This document shows positions 1-11,300 of a stretch of DNA of 64,000 bases, piece by piece. A program made the translations under genes and the position numbers. The stretch lies in NCBI GenBank assembly GCA_014773175.1, contig VXCM01005074.1, positions 38,621-102,620 of the forward strand, read 5' to 3'. Within the stretch, counting starts at the first letter, position 1. Each line of letters starts with the position of its first letter. The notes below the pieces were generated by a model that did not search any database, was not told the origin of the DNA, and saw only the letters and a list, made by a program, of their open reading frames with translations. Origin of the DNA: Lucifuga dentata (taxonomy: Eukaryota > Chordata > Actinopteri > Ophidiiformes > Bythitidae).

Positions 1-245
1 ATTAGTAATTTATTAATATAAGAAATGTCAAAGCATGTAAGTCAGAAAGCAGCACTCATTCAGGTTCATTTACCGTTTTCTCTGTCTTTATAGCTGTTTC
101 GTGATCAAGCGCAATATTTTTTGGAGTTGATAAGGATGCGCGTACAGCGGCTCTTGTTTGCTCTTGGTTTCTTGTTACCAGTTTGCGCTCCTCATGCGTG
201 CTCGTTCACGTCGATCCGTCCGCGCACGTTCAAGTGAGCGGCGCT
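1..245. repeat. left copy of a 250-bp direct repeat (promoter-like)
   Basis: Aligns with 3777-4029 over its whole length with scattered substitutions and short indels. The shared 3' end reads cacgttcaagtgagcggcgct. It is CpG-rich towards its right end and cut by the window start. A minus-strand donor-like GTAAAT sits at the position of GTAAGT in the right copy. Spacing between copies is 3776 bases. Confidence 0.85.
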
Positions 246-397
246 CTATCTTTTAGTCACATTCTGTTGTCTGAGCAGAAGCTGCTGGTACTCGACCATG
301 TGGCTTTTAAGATCTCTGAACGCTGATCATAGTTTCTGTACAGGAAAGGAGAGAAAAAAAAGAGCAGAAACTCATTTGGAACCAGTGGAATACCTAC

Positions 398-945
398 TTA
401 AAGGACCACACCGGTGGTTTTGCATGTTTGAGCCAAATATGTACAACCCACATACATGTTACTTTTCTGACAACCATTTCCCAAAACATACTTCTGGAGG
501 AGTGAATATTAGAATTATTTTTCCTACCTTCTAGACTGCCATTGGTTTCAGTTCATTCCAGTACGTTGTTAAAATCAACTTGTGAGACTTGAAACATGCT
601 TGAGATCAGTAATCCATAACAGCTAACACAATGTCTATTAATTTTTCTTTTTAAATAGCTTTATTTAACCGATCCAATACAGAACTTCATGGGAGAAAAT
701 GGGTGTCTCCGCCAGAAAATATAGTTCCAGGAGAAGACTGCATTTACAGGAATCAAAAAGAACTGTGCCTTCTACATTCTGAGGTATTTGTTACCAGGCC
801 GAACATTGAATTTTAAGGTAGGTGTATCTTCTGGATTTTGAAAGATTTTGGGATTTTGCTAAATAAATGAAAAACTAAAATACGATTTTATGTTTTGAAA
901 AATAATTGTCAGTAACCTAATATGTACACTGTAAAAAGTCCTTCA
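398..945 (+). mobile_element. MITE copy 1 (long-TIR family, subfamily B, diverged)
   Basis: Starts TTAAAGGACCACACCGGTGG and runs through the family landmarks (Fwd 5' TIR, tcattccagtacg, gggtgtctccgccagaaa, ttttaaggtaggtgta). It ends at a decayed 3' TIR (aaaaagtccttc). Lies just beyond the 3' end of the unidentified gene. Confidence 0.65.
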
Positions 946-994
946 GTTTGTTCGTCCATACTACATAAATTTAAAATGTATGATTCAAAACACA

Positions 995-1434
995 TTATTT
1001 ACCTTGATTGGGTTGGTTGGTAAAGATGACATTGCTGTGATGTTGCTGGTTAGCAGTTTGATGATAACCCATCAGGGTGAGAAAGGTGGTGCGATCCAGA
1101 TATGGGCTCTGCAGGGCTTGGATCAGTTCAGGGCTGATTTCATGAGTCCTATCAGGACTGAATCTCCCAAAGACAACACCACCATGCTCAGTGATGTACA
1201 CCTTCTTTATCACCCTGGTTGTCACCTGGTAACTGATGATGATNCACCACCATGCTCAGTGATGTACACCTTCTTTATCACCCTGGTTGTCACCTGGTAA
1301 CTGATGATGATGCGGTCCATATTGTCATTGCCATGGCAATATTTAAAGTCATAATTCTCTCTCACATATGATGGGAGATTGGATGAGCCTGGGTGGCTTT
1401 CTTTGTTCAGGTTGCCAACTTCATAGTATGCTAC
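995..1434 (-). CDS. unidentified gene, terminal coding exon
   Basis: Open from a strong acceptor at 1434 to TAA at 997-995. The exon is broken in the assembly by N at 1244 with identical 67-base flanks (1177-1243 and 1245-1311). Dropping 68 bases leaves 372 bases, exactly 124 codons, and a continuous protein. Carries RENYDFKYCHGNDNMDRI and RTHEISPELIQALQSPYL. Confidence 0.55.
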
Positions 1435-1645
1435 CTGAAAAGAGAGACATGGATGGATGGATGGATGGATGGATGGATGGATGGNCTTCATAGTATGCTA
1501 CCTGAAAAGAGAGACATGGATGGATGGATGGATGGATGGATGGATGGATGGACCCAGTATACATCCAAAGAAAGAAAGAAAGAAAGAAAGAAAGAAGTGT
1601 AGGAGCAAGGTATGAAGTTTGTGTTGAGCTTACTGCATAATTCTG

Positions 1646-1694
<49 letters not shown>

Positions 1695-2581
1695 GTGTGT
1701 GCGTGTGTGTGTGTCTGGAATTCTCATCATGCCATTATGTCTGAATGACTTGAATAAACATCTGAAATGATGTCACTACTGGAGAAGTATGTTTGTTGTG
1801 TTACAGCGTGTCAGACGGATCTCTCCCTATGTCAGCCTCGCAGCGGTGTTGTTATTTTAGCAGTATAGAGACAACTTGCCACTATATTTCTTGTCAACAG
1901 AAAAGGATGAATGAATTTGAAGTTCATTTTGGATGATGGATCATACGTTTAATCTGGATGTGGATTGTGATTGAATGAAATGGATGGGAGAATGGCTGGA
2001 CAGCAGCGGAAGATAAGCAGCTGTGATTCAGCTCATTATGCATAGCTGCTGGTTTTAAGGTACTGTGTGAAATTACTGCTGATAGTTCATTGGGGATGCT
2101 GAAGCTGCCTATTACCCTAATAAATTGTTGTTGCCAAAGTCTTAATCATTTCATTCTAAACTTGAAGTGGCTCGCTTGTCTGCAAACTTCTATTGATCGA
2201 TAAGGAACGTGGAAATTAATAACTTTTGGAATTGTTGAACTATGTGGATCTGAAGTTTCAGCGTGCGCACACAGTTTATGAATGACACAATGAGTGGATC
2301 AAAGGCTGGTTCAATTGCAAATGGAAATGAAACAGGAAATACAAAGAGAATGGTCGCTCTCACTGAAAGAGGTTTGGCATGTAAAATTGAAATCCTTCAG
2401 AAAGAACGCCAATCCAGGGTGAATAAAATAAAAGGTGCAGTGATTCTCTCTGTGAAAGACTTGATGAAAAATAATGAAAACTCTTCACAAGTGAAATAGA
2501 AGTTGGATGTTTTGATTCATGAGGATGTTATTTCATATCATGAATCTTTTATTGGCATAGAGAACAACTTGCTGCAATGGA

Positions 2582-2633
<52 letters not shown>

Positions 2634-3092
2634 ACACGCCTGTTCGTTTCTCTCATGTGTCCATCTGTTTAGTACAGGCAGAATCTTCTCAAAGTTGTCA
2701 AACAAGTGGAACCCAAAGTCACCTTCCTCTGGATGACAGCCAGACGACAACTGTGGTGATAACCTCTAATCAGTATTTACTGTATATTAAAAATGACTGC
2801 AGTGACATCATCACTGATAACATGATGTCAATGAGGCACAGTTGAATATATTCATTAGTAACAATCAATGGAGATATTATAGGTTTATACTTTCCTATGT
2901 TTACATCCAATCAAGTCCAATCTAATCGGATGCATAATCCAGTATTACCTTCATTATGTCCACAAAGTTATTAAGTTGAAGCACACAACTGTTGGCAAAC
3001 CAGAAGAGAAGCTGGAGGCCATGTCGAGGAAAAGGGCGGCCGAAACCTGAATTCCTCAGGTCTTCCAGGGTGGTGAGAGGCAAGTTAACCAT
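995..3092 (-). CDS. unidentified three-exon gene, about 208 residues
   Basis: I do not recognise this family. Coding parts on the minus strand are 3092-2949 (48 codons), 2750-2640 (37 codons) and 1434-995 (124 codons including TAA, after removing a 67-bp assembly duplication plus N at 1177-1244). The start ATG has a strong context (AAC before, G after). Exon 1 ends AAG|gtaata. Exon 2 follows a cacag acceptor with a poor pyrimidine tract. Exon 3 follows a strong tctcttttcag acceptor. All junctions are phase 0. Weakest point: the exon 2 donor would be CAG|GCGTGT, a GC-type donor. The protein starts MVNLPLTTLEDLRNSGFGRP, has a hydrophobic GLQLLFWFANSCV stretch, GDFGFHLFDNFEKILP in exon 2, and DNMDRIIISYQVTTRVIKKV followed by VYITEHGG in exon 3. 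No signal peptide or clear transmembrane helix is seen. Seen: open frame and splice sites. Inferred: that it is one expressed gene. Confidence 0.55.
1441..1600. repeat. (ATGG)n and (AAAG)n microsatellites with assembly N
   Basis: Two ATGG runs separated by N at 1485. The flank cttcatagtatgctacctga is present on both sides, so one copy is probably an unmerged overlap. An AAAG run follows near 1568-1594. All lie in the intron of the minus-strand gene. Confidence 0.9.
1647..1713. repeat. (TG)n microsatellite
   Basis: Nearly pure TG dinucleotide run with a few CG interruptions. Confidence 0.95.
2263..2499 (+). pseudogene. small ORF, possible transposon gag-like relic
   Basis: 78 codons from ATG, charged and helix-prone, with KRMVALTERGLACKIEILQK and KDLMKNNENSS. 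The pattern (TERG followed by a Lys/Arg/Gln-rich helix) resembles N-termini of gag-like transposon ORFs, but this is only an impression. It lies antisense inside the intron between exons 2 and 3 of the unidentified gene, and no long continuation is open downstream. Confidence 0.3.
2580..2633. repeat. (GAAA)n microsatellite
   Basis: About 13 units of GAAA, next to the questionable exon 2 donor of the minus-strand gene. Confidence 0.95.
2640..2750 (-). CDS. unidentified gene, coding exon 2
   Basis: 37 codons containing EEGDFGFHLFDNFEKILP. The acceptor cacag has few pyrimidines, and the donor is GC rather than GT. A (GAAA)n microsatellite begins about 10 bases past the donor and may have eroded it, so the exon end is uncertain. 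Confidence 0.4.
2949..3092 (-). CDS. unidentified gene, coding exon 1
   Basis: 48 codons from ATG at 3092 to AAG before gtaata. An acceptor (gcattag) 14 bases before the ATG implies an upstream non-coding exon. The repeat at 3777-4029 offers a strong minus-strand donor, GG|GTAAGT, at 3865/3864 that could supply it. Confidence 0.55.
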
Positions 3093-3776
3093 GTTGGAGC
3101 TAAACCTAATGCACAATAAAACTGGCGTGTGCGTGCACACACACAAACACACACACACACGAAGATTATATGAGAGATAGGAAAAAATCTGCTGAAGATT
3201 AACCCATTATTTCTTACTGTCTGATCCAACACACAAACACACTAGAAAGAGTTGATTTTGTTATGTTTTTTTTTTAAGGAAATATGTGCAACATATCATG
3301 TTGCACAAAATGTTGTGCAACTTGGTGCACAAAAAAGATAGGAAAAGCAAGTTAAATGAGATTAGAAATACTAAGTATTTTTGAATGCATTTNACAAAAA
3401 AGATAGGAAAAGCAAGTTAAATGAGATTAGAAATACTAAGTATTTTTGAATGCATTTCACAGTTAAGTTTAACACAAAGATTCAAGTAAATTTTACAAAT
3501 AAAGAGTGAGTAAAATTTACTCATCAAAACAGAAGATCCCAAGTAAAGTTTATTTGAGTATCTCTGATTAAAAGAACTGCTTAATGGTATGTAAATTTTA
3601 CTTGAAAATATACCATGTTAAATTTACTTAGTATTTCTGCGTGGAAATTGTTACCAAGGTTGTTTTAAGTAAATGTTAGTCCACATTTTTTTCAGTGGAC
3701 TTCTCAGGATCTTGATTTCCCTATTCTGAGGAAACGAAAGCTTTGTACAGAGTTACTAGCAGGATAGTAACATATA

Positions 3777-4029
3777 ATTAGTAATTTATTAATATAAGAA
3801 ATGTCGGTAATACAACAGGATGTAAACTATAGTCAGTAAACAGCACTCATTCAGGTTCACTTACCCTTTTCTCTGTCTCTATAGTTGTTTCGTGATCACA
3901 AGCAATAATTTTTGCGATTGATAAGGATAGACGCGTCACGCGGCTCTTGGTTACTTGCCCATTTGCGCTCCTCATGCGTGCTCGTTCACGTCGATCAGTA
4001 ACGTTATGCACGTTCAAGTGAGCGGCGCT
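3777..4029. repeat. right copy of the 250-bp direct repeat
   Basis: Direct, diverged copy of 1-245. It ends 62 bases before the patl1 start codon and lies about 700 bases upstream of the minus-strand gene ATG, so it sits where a shared divergent promoter would be. Confidence 0.85.
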
Positions 4030-4091
4030 ACTACGTCATTTACTCGTCGCCTGGTTCCCCATGCACATCTTTCCCGAAAACCTAAAGATAG
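3865..4091. promoter_or_regulatory. candidate bidirectional promoter / 5' UTR of patl1
   Basis: CpG-dense stretch between the divergent genes, unlike the AT-rich surroundings. Contains a CRE-like TACGTCAT at 4032-4039, just outside the repeated unit. No TATA box is obvious near a likely patl1 start. Promoter role is inferred from position and composition. Confidence 0.45.
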
Positions 4092-4106
4092 ATGTTTCGA
4101 TTTCAG
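4092..4106 (+). CDS. patl1: patl1 coding exon 1 (MFRFQ)
   Basis: Only five codons, followed by gtgaga. Human PATL1 begins MFRYESLEDC, so the start and the split before SLDEDC agree. Phase 0. Confidence 0.9.
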
Positions 4107-5070
4107 GTGAGAATAAAACAATAAAAGTCAGTCAGCTTTACCCTCATGAAAAATTCAAACGTTTTACTGAGACCTGGTAGATATTCTGGGTTTCATATGA
4201 TTTAAATGGTAAATGTCGTTTGTTATTTATGCGAATATAAAATTCAATGCGGGTGGCGGCCTTTGAAGCAGCGAATTTGCCTGCTGACATGAGCCGGAAC
4301 AGGCTGATCAGTCCTTATTCCGGGGGGCAGGCTGAGCGTTCATTGTTTCATAAATAAATTGCGGCAGTGAAAAGTCATAATGTGACCTTTACTCGGCATC
4401 CTGTCTCGGGCTGATGGAGTTAAAATTAGGCAGTAGCTAGCTACCTGCACGATGTAACGTCAGCATTAGCTTAGCATCTTTGCTCATGAGCTGTTTAGAT
4501 ACTCTTAGGGTGTCTGAGGATGCTGGAGAAGTCTTACGTTGTTCTGTGCCGATATTTAAACTCTACAAGTTAAAAAAAAAAAAAAAAANGTAAAAAAAAA
4601 AAAAAAAAGTTTGAAACTAGAGAAGAAATACGGTTTAAGTCCCCAGACAGCTTGAAGTTGCACTGTTATAATCATGACCATGCTCCGTCACTGCAGACCT
4701 AGCTATGTTAGCTAACGCTAGTTTACTAGATATTTTCTCAAAAATGTTTATCGAAAAGTAGCTATTAGTCGTGTTAATATCAAATTTATTATGTAAGCCA
4801 GCCTAGTAAAGACCATCTTAAATTTAATTTTGTTAAGGAAACCTGCACTTTAACTTCGTATATGGATCAGCATAGTGTTGCATTTGAGGTTATCATGCTA
4901 ACTGGCTAACTCAGCCTCTGTTGTTGGTAACTGACGATTACATTGTGGCAGCTAGTTTTGGGGAGCATTAGATTGGCAGTGAGTTTTGCAAACTTAGCCA
5001 AATGGTTATTACGCCGATGTGTCCAATTTTGTGCTGGGTGACACAGGGAAAAATAAATATGGTAATCAGA

Positions 5071-5101
<31 letters not shown>

Positions 5102-5357
5102 GATAGATAGATATTTATTAACAATAACAAGCAATTGCTACATCAGCTTTTTCCCAGCAAGATTTCTGAAGAACTGAAAATGGCAGTTTAATTTGTCTTT
5201 TTGTCATCTAGTTCATTGTAATGAACTGNATTTCTGAAGAACTGAAAATGGCAGTTTAATTTGTCTTTTTGTCATCTAGTTCATTGTAATGAACTGGACT
5301 TCACATTACAAAGTATATTATACAAAGACATACAAAATATATTGTACAAACACATAC

Positions 5358-5388
<31 letters not shown>

Positions 5389-8300
5389 TGAGAGAGAGAG
5401 AGAGAATGTATTTGTAATGTGAAGTCCAGTTCATTACAATGAACTAGATGACAAAAAGACAAATTAAACTGCCATTTTCAGTTCTTCAGAAATTATGCTG
5501 GGAAAAAACTGATATAGCGATTGCTTGTTATTGTAAATTATAGAACAAATTAGTCATTCATGATCTAAAACCCACAAACATGTATTTCAACTTAATGCTC
5601 AGGTCTCACACTGTTTAATTTAGCTGTTTGTTGCAGTGAAACCTCAGGCTTATTAACAATAGTTGAGGCCTTTTAAGAAATAGTAAGGGGTATGGAAGGT
5701 TATGATATTTTAGGTAAAAAGAGACACAACTGCCATTCTCAAATTTCCTGATAAATAGATAATAGACTAATCACTCTGATGCTGTTGGTTGATGCCTTTA
5801 TTAATGCCTTCAGTATGACTTGTTTTAAATTTTGAGTCACTTGGGGCACAGTCACATCTCACTACAACCATCATATTTTTGGGTTTTGGAGGTGGCTCCT
5901 CATTCATATCCCTGACAGGGTCTGTCTTACACCTTGGCCACTAACATGTGGAGCTATTTTAGCCAGAGGCTGAAGGATGCAGTCATACACACTCAGAAAC
6001 ATACACATTGATGTTGTTGCAGTTGCCTCTGGAAGGATGTATACAAAGGAAATAAAAGAGGTCATATTTAGGAACCCTCTTTGCTATGGAAATTGTTCAC
6101 ATTGGTGAAGCAGAACAAATCTGAGTTATTATGATATTATTGAAAACTCATATACTGGTGTTTTGAGGTCAAACTTATTTAGCATTGTCAAGTGGAGATG
6201 TATAACCAGGAAAACTTGAATTTTTTGACCACATTTAAGAAATGTAAATAAACAAAATGGATTGATTTGAGGTCTTCCTAAATGCTGTGGCTGGCATAGG
6301 ACTGCTGCTCTCTGACTGTGGTAATGAAGTGATAATGTTATCTCCATCACTTTTTAACTACATTCTCATCCTTCCATCTCTCATTTCCCTTTCCCCATTT
6401 CTACTGTTCCACTTCTTCGCCATCCTGTCCTTCTTCTCTTTTCTTCTGTCCTCCTGGCTGTAACTCCTTTGTAGTCCTTGGATGAAGACTGTACGTTGGA
6501 GGAGGAAGACGAAGAGCTCGTAGAGGATGAGGATGAAATTGATCAGTTCAATGATGACACCTTTGGAGCAGGGGCCATTGGTAAGTCACATAGAAATTAT
6601 ATCTGTCCACTTGTGTGGACATGAATACATTTCGCAGGGATGAGTTTTCATAATGGTTGAGTTTGCTACAGGGTTGGTCTGAAAGAACTCACATTCATTA
6701 CTTGTTAGGTAAAGCATCTTGTGAGCTCCTTCTTTGTTGACACATCATAAACATTTTAAAGACACTAACAGAATTCAAAATACAGGATTAAAAGTTGCTG
6801 TTTGTCAAACTGATTTAAATGTCATTTATTAGGGGGTTAACACTAGTCAACAACTAAATCCTTTTAGGATGTTTCTAATGTGAAGTTGTTCACATTAGCA
6901 ATATATAATTAGGACTGAAAATATCAGCTCATACTGGTTTATCACAGGTGGTACTATCAATCTTGTAGGCAGATATGCAAAAAGATAAAGCTCAGGGCAC
7001 TTTTCTATCTATATTTGACTTTTTTTTTTTTAAATAAAAAGTTTAATATGTAATTGATGTTTTTTTTTTTTTGTTTTTTTTTAAGTATTTAGCACCTTTC
7101 CAACTCATCAGTAATAATAGAAAATCAGCCAAACGTGTTTAAACTTTTGGACAGAAGATGCCCAGACTGTATCAAGAGATAAAAATGTCTGCAGGCAGAA
7201 AAGCAGCAACTGACAGATTGGTTTCAATTCTCAGCAGGCTTTCTGCCTTCGTTAAATTCCAGGATAAATGGTTTCCTCCAGGTGCTCCGGTTTCCTCCCT
7301 CCAGTTTCCTCTAAACACTTGAAGGTCGGGTCAATTGGAAACTCTAAATCAGGGGAACTCAAATACAAATCTTAAAGGGTCCACAAAAAAAAAAATTCAA
7401 GAAGACAAAGGTCTGTTTACTAAAGTCAGTCAAGGGTCGGACTGGAATCCTAATTTTACTGGGAATTTAAGGCATTGAACAGGGAGTGCTGATAAAACTA
7501 GCTGCTGTATCAACTCTCCTACACTGTAAACTTTCAATGAGCTCAGTGCCATGTCAGCTCATCGTTGTCATGGAGATGATGGGATGCTGAATATGATTGG
7601 ACCAAAAAAAACAGAGCATCAGAGTAGACAAAGCAGAGTAGACATTCTCACACAGATAGTGGAGCAGTTGGACATTGAGTTTCACTTACTCCGAAAGTGA
7701 AACTCAATTTTGACTTGTTATGTTGCAGCAATGTGTCGCAGATAATACAGATAATACATAAGAAAAGTCTAATTTGCTCAGAGTCCAGAGACAGTTGTGG
7801 TTCGGTCCTGATCCGGACCAGAGTCTTTGAGGTCCAGAGGACTTTGAGGATGACTGCTCTAAATTGTTTGTATGTGGGAATGAGTTTGAGATGATGTGTT
7901 TGATAGCCATCCGACACACTGACGATCAAATAAATGTCCGCCTGTCTTTTCTCTCCCAGATGACGACTGGCAGGAGGAGCACAAACGCCTCGCTGAACTT
8001 GATCAGAGGGATGGGTTAGCAACAGGGCCAAGCTTGGGAGGAGAACGAGGAGGAGGGATGGGAGGAGAAGCAGATATTGCAGGAGCTAAAGACTCTCCTT
8101 CCACTCATCTACCTTCCTCTGCTGGCCATCTCCCGCTTCCATCCTCCCTCCCTTCACTTAACTTCCCCTCGTCTTCCTCTGGGCTGCGACCACCAGGTCA
8201 GTAACTGTGATTATTATTGTAACACATAACTATATCATAATAAAATTCTTATTTCTAAAGCATAATATATAATACATAGCATAATATATAATACATAATT

Positions 8301-11300
8301 TCTTAAATATAATTTTATGCTTAAACAGACATATATTTGCATGCTAAAAAGGAGCAAAAAAATTGAGACCAGCAGCAGCTCTTCATCCATGGGTAGTGGT
8401 TTCGTTTCAAAATCTTGGACAATGAGCAGAATAAAGTAGTGCAGACGATGCAGGATAACAGTTCCTGCACAAAGTGGCAACTTAAGCCTCTTATCACCTT
8501 GAAATGAAAAAAATTCCATATCTCAGGTGTAGTTGTGAATGCGGCGATTGAACAAAAATGACAACTGCACATAAGTTTGGGATCTATTTGAGATTCAGCT
8601 CGAGCTGTCGAAGCTCAACCACTTTTCAAAAACACTGCTGCAGAAAATAATATGACACGCTATGTCATTCATTCTAGCTTCTCCTACACAGCAGTAAAGA
8701 GATGATCATATAATAAAGGAATATACAGTAAATCTGTAAATGTAACAAGTGGTTGATACTGAACTCTCTGCTCTGTCATCATTTCCTCACCCACCATGTG
8801 GAAATCATACAGTTTTTTGTACGGTGCTTTTCTTATATAAAACGCAACTCAAAGTATTTCAAAGGTAAGTTTGCTTTGGTACAGTTGCATTTTAACTGAT
8901 TTATCAGTGACATTTCTTAGGTTAACAGCACGTAATGCTGCATGGCTGCAGCCATGGTAGAAATCTGCAGCATTCTGTCATTTTTCCTGTTACACTAGAT
9001 ACCCAAAGAGCTCAAGAATTAACACCACAAAGCCTCTATCAATATTTGAAATTAAAATGTAGTATTGGTCAGAAAAACCTAGCTCAGATATGTTTCCCTA
9101 AATTGTTTAGCTCTAGTATTTTCTATTTCCAATAACATACTTTTTATTGCTTTTCCTTTTTTAAAGGCAGTAAAGTAGAAAGTCAAAGTCGTGGTTGGCA
9201 GTAGATTGGTGTTAGCTGTGCAGATGTGCTGGTAATGAATAGACTTTCTCTTGTTTGGTTTTTTGCCAATTCTCAAACTCTGATGGTTACTAATAATAGT
9301 AACAAAGGAGGTGATTAGATGTTTGGTTCCTCACATAGCTCTAACCCTGATTACACTGATGCTTTTTTTTTTTTTTTTTTTTNTTTTTTTTTTTTTTTTT
9401 TTTGGCAATGAAGGCGTCTTGCTGCTTCAAGGCAAACAGATAATTGGCTTCAGTTGTCAAACACTCATTATTGTTTACATGTAATATTGTAACACATAAG
9501 CAACATGCTGAGTGCTTCTTGTTTGATTGAAAAAAACACTTTATCCTGAATCCTGGATGTGACCACCAAAGAAAATGCAGTTAAAGTTGAATCATTCTTG
9601 CTCCTGCAGAGTTGGGGGATCGTGGAGGGGAGGGTGGCCTGGCTGAGTCCCTGGCAAGATTTATCTTAGACGCCGATCCAGCCATCGCTGGGGTCGGTGC
9701 AGCCGAGAGGCCCAGACCTCCTCCAAGCTTACAGGGATCCACCCTGTCCGCAATGCCGGGGCTGGATCGATCCAGAGGCCTATCCCAGCCCTCCATCTCC
9801 CATCAGCACCCCCAGCACCAGCTGCCTCCGGGAGCTTCCACTGCAGGTGAGCATGAAGGCAGAGCAACGACTTTGCAGTTTTGAAGTACTTTTAGCAGTT
9901 TTGAAGTACGAAAAATGTGCTGATTTGAGGAGCCACTGTACAATTCAGAAATAAACTCTGAATGAGGCAAATTGTTATATGCCTAAAAATTAGGATGTCC
10001 TTAAAAAAAAAATTGCAGATATTTTCTGAATTTGTGCAAAAAAAAAAAAAACTATTATGCACAGATATTATACAGACTACAAATAACTCTAGTGATATGA
10101 TCAATGTAAAAATGCACATTTCCTTTACTATTTTATGATTGTTATGAATGAATGAATGAATGAATGAATTTTTATTATTGTGTCATGCATACATCATGTC
10201 CAGCCATGACACCACTTTTTCATTCCAGTGTGGTACAGATTTTGCTCATTAAACAAAGTAAAAAAGAATTTCTTTTACATTGTGAAGTCAAATCCATATC
10301 AGTACATCACACAAGATTTGTAATCATGTTATGAATACAAAAAGCATGTTTGTACTTAGACACAACAGACTGTTATCAGCCGCCGTGTTGCACCGTACTT
10401 TACTCTGCTGCACTGTTGTGTGTTGTGCCTCGCCATGCTCAAATCTGCCGTGCTGGGTTCTGACAGGCCTTCCTGCTGGCTCTCATCCCGTGTCCATGCT
10501 CAGCTACCAGCAGCAGCAGCATTTGCTGCGCAGAGGAACTGCTCCCATTGGCCAGGTTAGTCTGCCGCATGTGTTCCTCGTGCTACTCTGTGTAAAAGTA
10601 GAGAGGAGCATTTATTTTATTTTGTTTATTCTGTCTTATTTTTCTGTATGAACTTAGTTGTACTAGTCTTTTAAGTGAACAGGGTTAAATGTACATTATT
10701 TGAAAGTGTTATCAAAATTAAAAAAAAAAAAAAAAANTTTTTTTTTTTTTTTTTTTTTTTTGCAGCATTTCATGTCTATATTGTTTATAAGTCCACATTG
10801 AATGAATCAGCAGGTTCTCTGGCTTGTTTGGAAACAAAAGTATGACCTACCATTTTGAATTAGTGTGTTTTCAGAGCAACCAGCTCACCACAGTAATATT
10901 CATCTGTTATCGATGTAGAATCTTTTTTTGTTGAGGACAGTCAAATTTAATATTCTTTTTTTTTTTCTCAGATGAATTCTCCCAGTATCTGGGAGAACAG
11001 TGTGGGTTTTGGACCGATCAGTGTCACTCCTGGACTGTCTACACACATGGAGGTGAGGGACTCTGCTCTGTTTTTCTTTCGGACAACTTTGCATGTTTGC
11101 GTGGTCACGGCTCAGATTCGCACAACTCACTTCAACAACAAAAACTTGATCTGAATTTGTGATCGTGAAAAAAATAAGAATGAATCTTCAACTCATTTGT
11201 GCCACGTAGCAGAATGTGGAGTTGGAAAAAAGAAACAGGTAAAAACCAAAACTTCACAGGCTGAATCACAGAAAGAGTATAATGTAATATATGCGTGACC

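Noticed and set aside
4571..4607. Poly-A/T runs containing N as processed-pseudogene tails
   Set aside because: No upstream cDNA-like sequence; these are homopolymer breaks in the assembly.
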